Shown here: positions 8,655-17,443 of the stretch, piece after piece
Layout of the letters: each line of letters opens with the position of its first letter
How positions within the stretch are numbered: position 1 is the first letter of the stretch
Origin: Isohypsibius dastychi
Taxonomy: Eukaryota; Tardigrada; Eutardigrada; Parachela; Isohypsibiidae
DNA: 17,443 nt
Direction: 5' to 3'
Assembly (NCBI GenBank): GCA_034696485.1
Contig: JAQIWT010000592.1
Span: 1-17,443, forward strand
Translations under genes and position numbers: made by a program
Notes under the pieces: generated by a model
The model's database searches: none
Told to the model about the DNA's origin: nothing
The model's input: the letters and a program-made list of their open reading frames with translations, nothing else

Positions 8655-9858
8655 TCATCCGACGTACAGTAGAATTTTCATCAACTCCGTTTTTCCTGGT
8701 ACAGAGTATATACGGGATGTTCTCCGCACTTTTTGCTTTTTGCGCAAATATTCCGTATAGGTATAATCGTGTGCCCCAAGCGCGATGCAGTTCCTGGTCA
8801 GGGCATCTCGTTCAGTGTCCAAAAATTTGTCTGCCCCAATGGACATGTTCCACATCGTCACTTTGCCTTGACATTGCAGCCGTCTATCCACAGTGATCCG
8901 TCTCAACCGTTCGACATCACTGGCCATCTTGCTCAGACCATAGGCGTCGATTCTGCGTTGAAAGATGCCATTGAAATGATCGTAGAGCATAACATCCGCT
9001 TTGTTCCATGCGCGTATCTTTCTTTGCCTTTCAACCGTAACATTGCGTCTTTGTTTTGAAGTGCGTTCATTCAGGCGAAAACTGATGATATCCTCCCAAT
9101 CCCAACATAACAGATTTTTCAATAATATGAGGGACTCATCAAAATAATCAGCAATTAACACCAGATCAAATCTGGCTTCTATTTCTGCAATTTTTGTTTT
9201 GATTTTGGAGACATTTTTGATGTCCTTCATTTCCATTCCAAAGTCGAACATCATCGGATTCCACGCCGGCGGGACCACATCACTTCTAAAGTACTTCTCC
9301 GGTTCTTCGATAAACTTTTCAAACGAAGCCTTGTATTGATTCCCAAGATTAAAGTAATCATACAATGATTCGAACATTTTGGTCGGTTCTTTGATGATTG
9401 CGATGTAGAGTGTGTTGTTCGGCATGATTCTGGGAATATCGTCACTGAATCGAGTATGGTGACACAGAATATTCGGAGGTTCGGAGGGATCAGTTGGTAT
9501 TGCGAACTCAGGACGGAATCTCTCAGATGGATGCCCGAATAAGTTGGACTTTTTAGGTAGAATAAAAGTCAGGTTTCGTGAATCACCGTATCTCATGATT
9601 ACATTCGACAATGTGCTGCTTGCGCACTTGTGGACTTTGAGAAACACGATATTTACTTCTGAACCGCAGGATTTGTTCCTTATTCTAAAATTGCCACATG
9701 GTTTGACCATGGCTTGGGAGGTCACAGGTGGACTTTATCACTCACCGGTTTTGCTGTGCCGACATCTCGGATTCCATGATATGCATCTCTCCTGGGTCCT
9801 TACTGATTACGCCACTCATGATCATAACAACGGCGATAAACAATGTGCATGGATTCAT
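8655..9858 (-). CDS. Galactose-3-O-sulfotransferase-like enzyme (Gal3ST/cerebroside sulfotransferase family)
   Basis: Likely Golgi sulfotransferase moving sulfate from PAPS to the 3-OH of galactose on glycolipid or glycoprotein glycans. Two exons (9746-9858 and 8655-9684) are joined by a 61-nt intron (GTGAGT to CAATTTTAG, phase 2; CG plus A makes Arg38), giving 380 aa. Exon 1 is MNPCTLFIAVVMIMSGVIS, a short signal anchor, plus a polar linker. Exon 2 holds the 5'-PAPS loop LKVHKCASSTL (53-63), the 3'-phosphate-binding region IKEPTKMFESLYDYF (135-149), NPMMFDFG (180-187), FDLVLIADYFDESL and LLCW (210-232), and WNKADVMLYDHFN (264-276), all in family order. Length is near the usual 400 aa. The usual REP reads KEP here. 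The start was chosen because an in-frame TGA lies shortly upstream of this Met and it begins the anchor. Natural substrate is unknown. Confidence 0.85.
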
Positions 9859-11199
9859 CACTGATATTGGTATCGTCAGAGAGCATCAAGATTGCGATCT
9901 TGACGAATTTCGATGGTAGAGACAAGAATTCTGGAATCGGTGTAACGATATGTGAATATAGTCACAAACAATGGTCACAGCCTGAGTTACAAATGCAAGA
10001 TGTTGGTTGGGGGGTAATCTCATCGGGACCGCCACAATGCCAGAAACTGTGAACAAAAGGTACGTAGGGTACCATGGCTCTGGCTACAGTGTGGTGGGTA
10101 ACTCAGGTGTTTTATGCAATTCTACAAGGGCGTCCATCCGCTTAATTTGCTCATGGACAAGAGGGTCTACTCAAGCGTCAAGTTCACAACATGAGAGAGG
10201 CAGGAAATGTAACACGAAGAGCTCTTATGTGAGTATCGTCGAAATATTACTTTGTAACTTTTTTCTGTGGAGAGAAACGAAATCAGTTTGGTTAAGTTTT
10301 GGCCATGATCAAAAGTTTGCGGATACTATGGAGGAGGCTGCGTTGCGGACTTCCGTTTGTTTCCAGTGTGCTATAAATTTACCATAGCTTCCTTTATGTA
10401 CTTGGAAAATTGCTTTGCAACCCGCTCGTTCTACTCGCGTCAACCGGAGGCTTTGAATTTTTGATAATTTTCATCACGGTGGAAAGGTCATCACCAAAAA
10501 TAAGAATAGCCGCCGATGGGTTGCTAGTTGATATCAAAACTTTGTCCTTGAATCTATTGACTTTCATTTGATTTCTAAATTGAGACTTTGTTTACTTGAT
10601 CTGAAATTTCAGTTTTTTCACCGTATCATTCGAAAAGACCATCGACTTTAATTAGATTCGAGGTCAATCCATTGCATATCATTACATTCAGATTGCATGA
10701 GTAATTAAAAAATGTTACCTGGCGGAAAAATCAGCTTTTTTTTGCTGGTGACCTTGACTTTTTAGTCAATAAACAATTCCAGGATTGACACTGCAAAATT
10801 TTCTTGAGCGAATTTTAATCAAATTTTACGCCCGATCGTTAGAGCTATAGATGCTATTTTTGAGTGAAGTATTCGCAAAAGTAAGCTCGAGGTCAAGCCT
10901 AAAGGCTTTTACCGCTGTTTACCAGTCTCCAAGAAAATATATGTATAAAGCGGTCACATTGAAGATCAGGTCAGTGTTAAAAAGCCTCCGGAAAATGCCT
11001 CTCGGGATGAGCAAGCATTTCTGAGCACGTAATAACAAGGTTTTGGAAAATCGTCTGGTTTTTACCAATGTTCCAGCTGACAATATTCGTATCATAACAA
11101 CTGCTATCCCCATACACGACGAAGTAGTACCAGGATTGTTCTCATCTGGACCAGCTATTTTAGCACAATAGATACCGCAAATGCCCGGCCAGAACAAGA
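9859..11199. other. Intergenic region between sulfotransferase and fucosyltransferase relic
   Basis: No gene I can support. A plus-strand 126-codon frame at 10007-10387 is unrecognised. A 38-nt segment at about 10416-10453 closely resembles one at about 16044. Around 11030-11160 there are traces that could be decayed 5' exons of the fucosyltransferase relic: a frame reading RFWKIVWFLPMFQLTIFVS looks like a type II anchor but soon meets a stop. Confidence 0.35.
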
Positions 11200-12153
11200 A
11201 TCCATCTACTCACTATTCTCGGAATGCTCGATCCAAAACTGCATTGCAACCACCAACAGATCATTGACCTCGAAAGCCGATGCTATAGGAAACGAATTGA
11301 ATTCCGACGATCTCCCTGACCCCAAACTACGCCGTTCATCACAGTATTACATTATCAAAAATTTTGAATCAGTCGGGAACCCAGCCTTATTTCCAGCTTT
11401 CAAAACGTTGCCCATTCTTGATAACCAAACCGGTGGATACTTCAACCTGACCATGACCTATCGTCGCGATTCTGATATTATGATGCCATACTCACTAGTC
11501 CTGACACCGTCAGCCGAAAACATTTCAGTTTAGCTAACAAACCTAATGGAATTCTCTGGCTGGTCTCTCACTGCAAAACCAGCAGCAAACGGGAGGCTTA
11601 TGTCGCCCGCTTGTCGGATCATATCAAAGTGGATAAATACGGGTACTGTTGGTAAAGGGGCTCGAAAAATGCCCGTTGAAGGGTTGTTCGGACTCGTGTT
11701 GAGCAGCTAGAAATTCCACGTAGCGTTTGACAACAGGTGTGTCGAGTTTGCAATTCACAAACACTTTTCACCCGGTCAGTATGTACCACCGTCCTGCATC
11801 GTATGCTTTTTGCTGGGAGAATAACATTTCTGATTCGAACTGACCTTTCATGTACGTATAAGAGTCTGAGAGTTTTTTTCAGTAAATGCAAGGATTATAT
11901 CACCGAGAAAGCGTACCGGCCTTTCAACTATGACTCCATACCGATTGTGCTTGGTGGAGCAGATTACGGAGAGCTCATGCCACCTCATTCCTATATAAAC
12001 TTCGAGGATTTCGACAGTCCGAAAGCGATCGCAGAATTATCTCTACCTCTAAAGGCTACGGACTCGATTTTTGATACGACTTCTCCTCTTTCTGTAGCTG
12101 AGATCCCGCCAAAGTAGATACACCTTCGGTTTCCTGTGCCTTTGGTGCATAAC
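11200..12153 (+). pseudogene. Alpha-1,3-fucosyltransferase (GT10) pseudogene
   Basis: Relic of a Golgi alpha-1,3-fucosyltransferase, GT10 family. Pieces appear in family order but in different frames. First come FSECSIQNCIATTNRS, then KADAI, QYYIIKNFES and GGYFNLTMTYRRDSDI with PYS (frame ending at TAG 11531). Then ANKPNGILWLVSHCKTSSKR followed by EAYVARL and VDKYGYC (stop at 11653). Then KCP and cysteine-rich remnants, and KFHVAFDN directly after an in-frame TAG at 11708-11710, where the family normally has Tyr. A plausible splice (GTGTGT at 11737 to TTTTTTTCAG ending 11882) joins to SKCKDYITEKAYRPFNYDSI, then PIVLGGADYGELMPPHSYIN (exon 11883-12117). Later words such as GFLCLWC lie in another frame. 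At least two frameshifts plus a stop argue against a working enzyme. A working gene with extra micro-introns seems unlikely, because conserved segments would fall in those introns. Confidence 0.75.
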
Positions 12154-13680
12154 GTAAAACCGTCTGTTTTCTTCTACTATCGATCCCTGTTTTTTTATTC
12201 CCGTTTTTCTGGCTACAAATCGATCTCGACGTCACGAATCACGTGGTGTTACTTTCGAATTGCTGTCAACACTGTTGTCACAGTGACCAGCTTTTATAGT
12301 TGCGGCTTTAAATCCTTTGAAATAATACATGGAATGTGATTCCATCCTGTCCATACTTGGAAAAGAGATGGCATTCACAAAAAAAACGAAAAATAATTGA
12401 GCTCGATACTCGAAGATCTAACTCCCTACCGTTTTCGACGAAAAAAGCCCCAAAAATTTTTTAACGTGCTTTAAATGGGGTCCGTTTTTGAGTCCTTTTT
12501 GAAATCACGGGACATCGTAGTGTTTGCGAATTTGAAGCTGGTTGGGGGCATCTCACTTCGCTTTTTTTGATGCCCTTGATATCGAAAGAAAAATAAAAGC
12601 TTCAAATCAGCGTATCCCATTTGGTCACTGCCAAATACATAATTGTTATTCCTTTTTTCTTCCCCCAGGGGGGGGGGGGTCGTGGGAAGAATGGAGTAAG
12701 CAGATCTGCTTCATCACTGCGCTTCTGCGGGTTCTTTAGAGGTTGGGAAGCTCCACTAACTTTCCGTTCAAAAACTTTGGAAAAGGTGAGGAGAAACAGA
12801 GTTAAGCTGTTAGCGGTGCTCCACCTCCACCTCAACGGAGTCGACTCTTCATCCTGCACCTGGAGTCCTGGACGTTAATTCTTAATTTTTGTTTATCAGT
12901 TCGACGAGTCAAATTCGCCCGTAGGAACAATTCATTCATTTATTTATTTCATTCGTTCTCCTGATTGCAATCCTGCGAAACGTGGTTACTTTTTCTCCGC
13001 TAAATCCATCGTCACCACGTGGGAGCAATCTGCTATCAAATATATTTTGTGGAGTATCCTGACAACACCCCACGCTATCCCCTAGCAACACTTCTTTCTA
13101 CTGTATCTGTTCCTTTCTAAGACTCCTTCTGATTCTTGAAAATATCTTGGCAACCTCGAAAGTTCGGGCGAGGCGAAGCCGAGCCGTTTGCTTGTACATA
13201 TATATGCGACTCGATGTGTTTTGCTTCCAGCATCTAGTCATTCATTATTGCCTTCTACTCCTTGATTAGGTCATACTTTGTTTCCCATTACAGCCAGGAT
13301 CCCCCTAAACTTCTTTGAATCCAAAAAGGTTGAGTTTAGATAGTCAATCAAGCAGGTTCAAAATTCTGGAAATAGTTCACCGATTCAGACATCATTTTCG
13401 AACCCATCTCCTCCATGTTATGCGAATGGTGCAAAACGTGGGCAACAATCATAGGGAGGTGGGCCCATGGAAACACCGGTCAGGTATAATTTTCAAGCAC
13501 AGTCTGTTGGCTATTATTTACTGAAATCCCGAATCATCAGCACCGATTGATGGCGATTCGGTAGCATATTCAGAGACCTGGCTTCTCGCAAAACGAACGC
13601 GCGTCGAGCTCAACGATCACCCCCCACAGTTGCCGCTATCGCGGAAATTGCTTTGTAATGAAATGCAGAATTTGGGTTCG
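12154..13680. other. Non-coding stretch with a G-tract repeat
   Basis: Nothing recognisably coding. A G12 tract near 12668 is listed separately. The AT-rich remainder shows no RNA gene I can support. Confidence 0.4.
12661..12715. repeat. G-tract element, related to the 16.6-kb copy
   Basis: C5-A-G12 followed by TCGTGGGAAGAATGGAGTAA and GCAGA. This resembles the sequence after the G14 tract at 16660 (TCGAGGGGGGAATGGAATTA, then GCAGA). A dispersed repeat is likely but the alignment is by eye. Confidence 0.5.
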
Positions 13681-13728
13681 CAAACGGACTTATATATAGC
13701 GGAGAACTAACTACCCTTCGACCAGATG

Positions 13729-13736
13729 TATATAAA
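13729..13736 (+). promoter_or_regulatory. Orphan TATA box
   Basis: TATATAAA in the context GTATATAAAC, with another TA-rich block (TATATATA) near 13691. No coding frame follows on the plus strand. It could drive a non-coding transcript or an unseen split gene, or be chance in AT-rich DNA. Confidence 0.25.
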
Positions 13737-15069
13737 CTCTCATGCTAGGAAGAGCTCAACAGCGAATCAGAAAAATTATTTGAGAGAGAACCAAAAAGTG
13801 TTAGAAAATCGGATGTGATTTTTCTGTTATGAATCCAGGAAATAAAAAAGAATAACATCGATAAAAAAAATGGTCTGCCGGAGTTACGAGTTGCAGGATC
13901 GTGGGAAAATTTGGAATAACGGTTGAAATTGCAGAGTTGTGATTATATTTCGCAGTGAGGTTGCGACAAAGTTAGCTTGAATTGCGTGCCACGATTAGTT
14001 CGTGTGCCCTTGACGCCTCATTGTCTTGGCATATCATCTAAAGTAGTATGACACTATAGCGCCCCTGAAGTCCTTGTTTCGCTAAAGCCGCCCCTATGGC
14101 GTCCCTGTTCAGCTATAGCCTTCCTTATTTTCAATTATTCAATTAATTGCGGAGATTTCTCATTTGCAAAAGCTGGCTAAAGCGGCCCCTTTCTCTTCTA
14201 ATTTGTGTTGGAATGTTACCTGTCACACCAAAAACAAAAACTCAGCTACTCCATACACATAAAAAGCTTATTACAACTCCAAACCTATAATGCGTTTCTT
14301 AGGGAATGTCCAAGATTCGGCGTCATTCTCATACCTCACGATTCTTGCTTTGTAATGATGTAAACCAGTCTACTGTACTGGACTGCATCATTATCGGGCA
14401 AGCTCAGGGCAGACTGGGCTCTCCGGTCCCGATCACACCGATTATTGATACTGCAAAATATGAAAAAAGGCCGGCTACTGTATAGTCAGTTTTGATAATC
14501 AGGGACCTTTCCTGTAAAAAAAATAAAAGGGGTGGGTATAATGAAACAGGGACGATAAAATGTGCCGCTGTTGTGAAGCAGGGATTTCAAAGCGCGGCTA
14601 AAGCTATTTCGTAGAAAGTAATGATTTATTTCCACCTTAATGAGTTTGAAATCTCATTGGACAGCAAACTTGGCAAATTTCAATTGGAGTCCATGACGAA
14701 ACAAAACTAATGAGAACGAAGCAAAACTGGTAATATCAATCCACGGCTTTGGATGAACAGTAGTATTCGGTAACAAAACACCTATCTCGCCAGATTTGTT
14801 TCTTGAAGCCCCTAATCTAGACAGGTTCCTTCGAAAAACTTCAAGATTTCTTACAGTTTTCGATTCACAGTTTTTCTTCAACTCAAATTTATTAAATTTC
14901 AATGAAATTTTCTGAGCCATAGTTTAGTCATCTGGCTACGCGGCCTGAAGGGGCGCGTCCGGCTTGTTAATACTGATATGCCAGCTCATCAGCTTCGGGA
15001 ATGCTTCAGCATGGAGGTTAGCGCTGCTGGGCAAGCTGTATTTTACGGTATGTCATCTAACCGCCTCAT
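13737..15069. other. Non-coding stretch with degenerate short repeats
   Basis: Variants of a GCTAAAGC-GCCCCT word and an ACAGGGAC word recur between about 14055 and 14610 on both strands. A 39-nt imperfect hairpin lies at 14354-14392 (arms AATGATGTAAACCAGT and its near-complement). A minus-strand frame at 14654-14920 has no recognisable content. Confidence 0.35.
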
Positions 15070-15170
15070 ACAGTTCTCCCAGATATTCTCTGGCAAACCA
15101 AGCCCCGCCTACCATAGGGTTAACGCTAAAGACGTGGCCTAGTTTGCCAGAGAATTTTTGGGAGAACTGT
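15070..15170. repeat. Small foldback with 29-bp inverted arms
   Basis: Arms at 15070-15098 and 15142-15170 (ACAGTTCTCCC...TTCTCTGGCAAAC and complement) match with about three mismatches around a 43-nt loop. It abuts and overlaps by 2 nt the left end of the 171-bp element. Confidence 0.75.
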
Positions 15171-15339
15171 ACTGTACTATCTCGATGTCTTTGGCCACTT
15201 TTTAGACCGTGGTGGTAATTTACCACTGGGGCAACAGGCCACCGTATGGTGGTACCCTGAATCGGTGAGGTAAAATGGCCGGGGGTAAATCACCACCACG
15301 GTCAAAAAAGTGGCCAAAGACATCGAGATAGTACAGTAC
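15169..15339. mobile_element. MITE-like foldback element, 171 bp
   Basis: Terminal inverted repeats of about 57 bp (15169-15225 and about 15285-15339) begin GTACTGTACTATCTCGATGT and continue through TTGGCCACTTTTT and GACCGTGGTGGT. I count two mismatches between the arms. The central part is short and non-coding. The outermost GTAC is self-complementary, so it could be either the element's end or a 4-bp target duplication. The high arm identity suggests a recent insertion or an active family. No transposase is present, so it would be non-autonomous. Confidence 0.8.
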
Positions 15340-16630
15340 CTTTCGATTCAGCCATGTTACAATGAACTTCGTTCTGCAGATGGAGAGACCCAGTTTCTAG
15401 TTTGCTTAGAATCAGGACGTCTGATACATTCAGGAGCAAGGAAAAATCACCCTGGGGAGTCTCCTGTTTTGATCCAGGATTCAATTGTTTCTTTGAAGCT
15501 CGTCGAACAAGGACCGCCGAGGAAAATGCACACACTGCTCAGAATTTTCCGGGATCGAGGCCCGTTAGAAGGGTGGAATCTTTTGAAAACCTACCCTTTA
15601 GTCCGGCCGAATGAAGTGCACAAACTAGGTTGCCATTTTCCGAGATAAATCGTGCAGCCATGAATTCTGTCGCACGGGTTGATGATTTTCTACTTTCTGT
15701 TTCCGCATTGATGAAGGACTTGCCCGTCCACTGTGATTTCCGAGTTCGATGTATCCATGTGATGTGAGAAGTCCTGGATGATATTGAGAAATTCTTTTTT
15801 GTAAAGCATGCATTGTGGATGGATTCACTTAATGTGGCATGAGATGTTTCCTGGTGTTGCTTTATTTGATTGTTTTGCTCAGTGCTTCATGAAATAACTG
15901 AGACTTGGCAAACATAGCCCGTGGTCTCGAAATTTCATTTTCTGAGGAAAGAAAGGCGTAGGTAGTTATGGACACAAATCTTGCTCGCCACCGCATCGGA
16001 TTGCACTCCGACGGACAGTTTTCGGGAAATAGAATATGTTTATGTAACCCGCACGTTCTACTCACAGCGACCTGAGGTTCACTGATCTGCAATTAAAATA
16101 ATAGCTCAAAACATGAAAATGCAAAGGTTATTCCCTAGGTTGAAAACACGCTGACTGACAGCATCATCCAGTTCAACGATTTGACTTTGAAAAAAGGTTA
16201 GGGATGTCACAGTTGCGAGTTCTGATATTCATATGTTTGCTGGAAAATGAGCAGATCTACTTCTGAACAGGATGAGAATCTTTGTTGCATAATCTAGATC
16301 TGGCTCCGTTTAAGCGTTTAGGCTTTCCTTGCATTCTTTCCGAAAATTCGTAAACCGTGAGAGGGATATCAAGTATATTGAGGGTTTGCGTCTGACTTTA
16401 TTAAACGTCTACCTAGAGGGAGAGCTGAGTTTTGAGATTTGCCGGAAAGGGAAGGGAGGACTATACGAAATACAGCGGTAAAAATCGCGGTTTTCGCATC
16501 TGAACCTCGGTTTCTGATATCAAGTGTTCACGAATGTCAGAAGCAAATATCACAAAAAGTTTGTGTTGAAGTCACCTGTGCAGTATTTGCGATGAAAGCC
16601 GTACAAGCGGGTACAGTTATTTTCGTGGAT
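15340..16630. other. Non-coding or unresolved stretch
   Basis: Frames at 15310-15648 (starting inside the MITE-like element), 15625-15828 (minus) and 15862-16092 (minus) show no recognisable family. The last is followed almost directly by a minus-strand AATAAA near 15860 and shares its upstream part with 10416-10453, so a small or fragmentary exon there cannot be excluded. Confidence 0.35.
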
Positions 16631-16863
16631 AGTGATGATTGTTGGTGCTCTGGGGGTCAGGGGGGGGGGGGGGTCGAGGGGGGAATGGAATTAGCAGACT
16701 TCCGCCCGACTGGAGGATGCAATAAAAAGTGTTGAAAACGAATGAGCGGAGACTGTCCCCGCTTCGACAGCGGACTCTGTTGCATCATCACAGCCGGGCG
16801 AAAGTTTGATAATTCCATTTTCCCCTCGAGCCCCCCGACCCCCAGAGCACCAAGAATCATCAC
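16631..16863. repeat. Large imperfect inverted repeat with G tract
   Basis: The left arm (16631 to about 16723) and right arm (about 16780-16863) are imperfect reverse complements. The outermost 28 nt, AGTGATGATTGTTGGTGCTC onward, differ at one base; the remainder is diverged (GAATGGAATTA, GCCCG, GATGCAA). The left arm has a G14 run at 16660-16673 where the right arm has only six C. The central spacer of about 56 nt resembles a segment at 16893-16940 (GAAAACGAATG ... GACAGCGG) as a direct repeat. It looks like a foldback element of the same family as the G-tract locus near 12661. Confidence 0.7.
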
Positions 16864-16940
16864 TGTTCGTGGACAGCGGAACGCTGTGTTTCAGTGAAAA
16901 CGAATGCGCGAGTTCCACTCCTCGCCTGGACAGCGGTTAA

Positions 16941-17443
16941 TCAGATGAAGATGACTAAGACCCAGATTTTGCTATGGGGAGGCATAGCTAGTGATGGAGA
17001 AAGAGTTGCCCCGCACGACTTCCAGTCCGCTAACACTGATTTGTTTCTCTCCCGCCCACTTCCGCTATTTCCCGTTAAGAGCAAGAATCCATGAAACGAA
17101 GGTATTTTTGATCGACATTCGCGCATTAGTGTTGTTGGAATCCATGTATACCTGTCTTGCGCTGAGGTCCAAGTGGTAATGAAAAACTTTCATCGTCATT
17201 TTCCTCATCAGATGCTGGAAAATCCCTTGCGACAAAGAATACCAGATTCAAATCTGAAATCTCTGAGATCTCTGAATGTTTAGAACGTGCTGCTGTCAGT
17301 GTTTTTTCTGTGCACAGGGTCCGTTTATTGCTTAAACCATTGCCGTTCTCAAGCATATGGGCATCTGTCTGGTTTAACAAGCCTGGTAACGCCTCAGGGG
17401 GCCAGGAAGGGAAAGGGACGATCCAAAATAAGGTTTTTTAGTT
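16941..17443. other. Right-end stretch, nothing recognised
   Basis: Only short overlapping frames on both strands with no family resemblance, and no RNA gene or clear repeat seen. Confidence 0.4.

Noticed and set aside
10007-10387. Plus-strand 126-codon frame
   Set aside because: No recognisable motif, and alternative frames with protein-like words are broken by stops; too weak to call.
12602-12859. Minus-strand frame with PRPPPPWG, matching GRPPPPWG near 7790
   Set aside because: The shared peptide comes from the C/G homopolymer repeat and not from a protein family.
15310-15648. Plus-strand 112-codon frame
   Set aside because: It starts inside the terminal inverted repeat of the MITE-like element and has no recognisable domain.
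15862-16092. Minus-strand 76-codon frame with words vaguely like a fucosyltransferase (CPSECNP, YAFLSSENE)
   Set aside because: The resemblance is too short and gapped; without an alignment it cannot be told from chance.

Overview
This is a stretch of nuclear DNA from a eukaryote, almost certainly an invertebrate animal. Genes are split by short GT-AG introns (51, 51 and 61 nt in the best models). Several start sites are preceded by TATA boxes, AATAAA signals follow some stops, and long non-coding gaps hold hairpin repeats and C/G homopolymers. The recognisable genes are Golgi-type glycan or membrane enzymes: a METTL24/FkbM-like methyltransferase, a galactose-3-O-sulfotransferase-like enzyme and an alpha-1,3-fucosyltransferase. 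I recall these families as expanded in crustaceans such as Daphnia, so a small crustacean is my best guess. A tardigrade or other compact invertebrate genome is not excluded.

Layout. Positions 596-1028 (minus) hold an uncertain two-exon small membrane-protein gene. Positions 1606-3231 (minus) hold a three-exon METTL24/FkbM-like methyltransferase, 507 aa in my model. Positions 3660-6397 (minus) hold three small intronless genes in tandem. They encode related secreted proteins: signal peptide, short helical N-glycosylated segment, an RE(G/A)K motif, a glycine- or leucine-rich middle, and a near-identical hydrophobic C-terminus ending LIS(R/K)LPT. Each has its own TATA box and a polyadenylation signal. 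I cannot place this family, and it is the most interesting item in the window. Positions 8655-9858 (minus) hold a two-exon Gal3ST-like sulfotransferase, 380 aa. About 11200-12153 (plus) is a fucosyltransferase relic with frameshifts and an in-frame stop at a conserved tyrosine.

The rest is mostly non-coding. It includes C11-AA-G11 and C15 tracts (7768-7895), a G12 tract (12668) and a G14 tract (16660). A 171-bp MITE-like foldback lies at 15169-15339, abutting a second hairpin at 15070-15170. A larger imperfect inverted repeat at 16631-16863 carries a G tract.

The methyltransferase, sulfotransferase and fucosyltransferase relic all belong to secretory-pathway enzyme families. Their proximity may be only a local accumulation of lineage-expanded families; nothing shows that they act together. 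The glycine-rich trio looks like a recent tandem duplication of highly transcribed secreted-protein genes.
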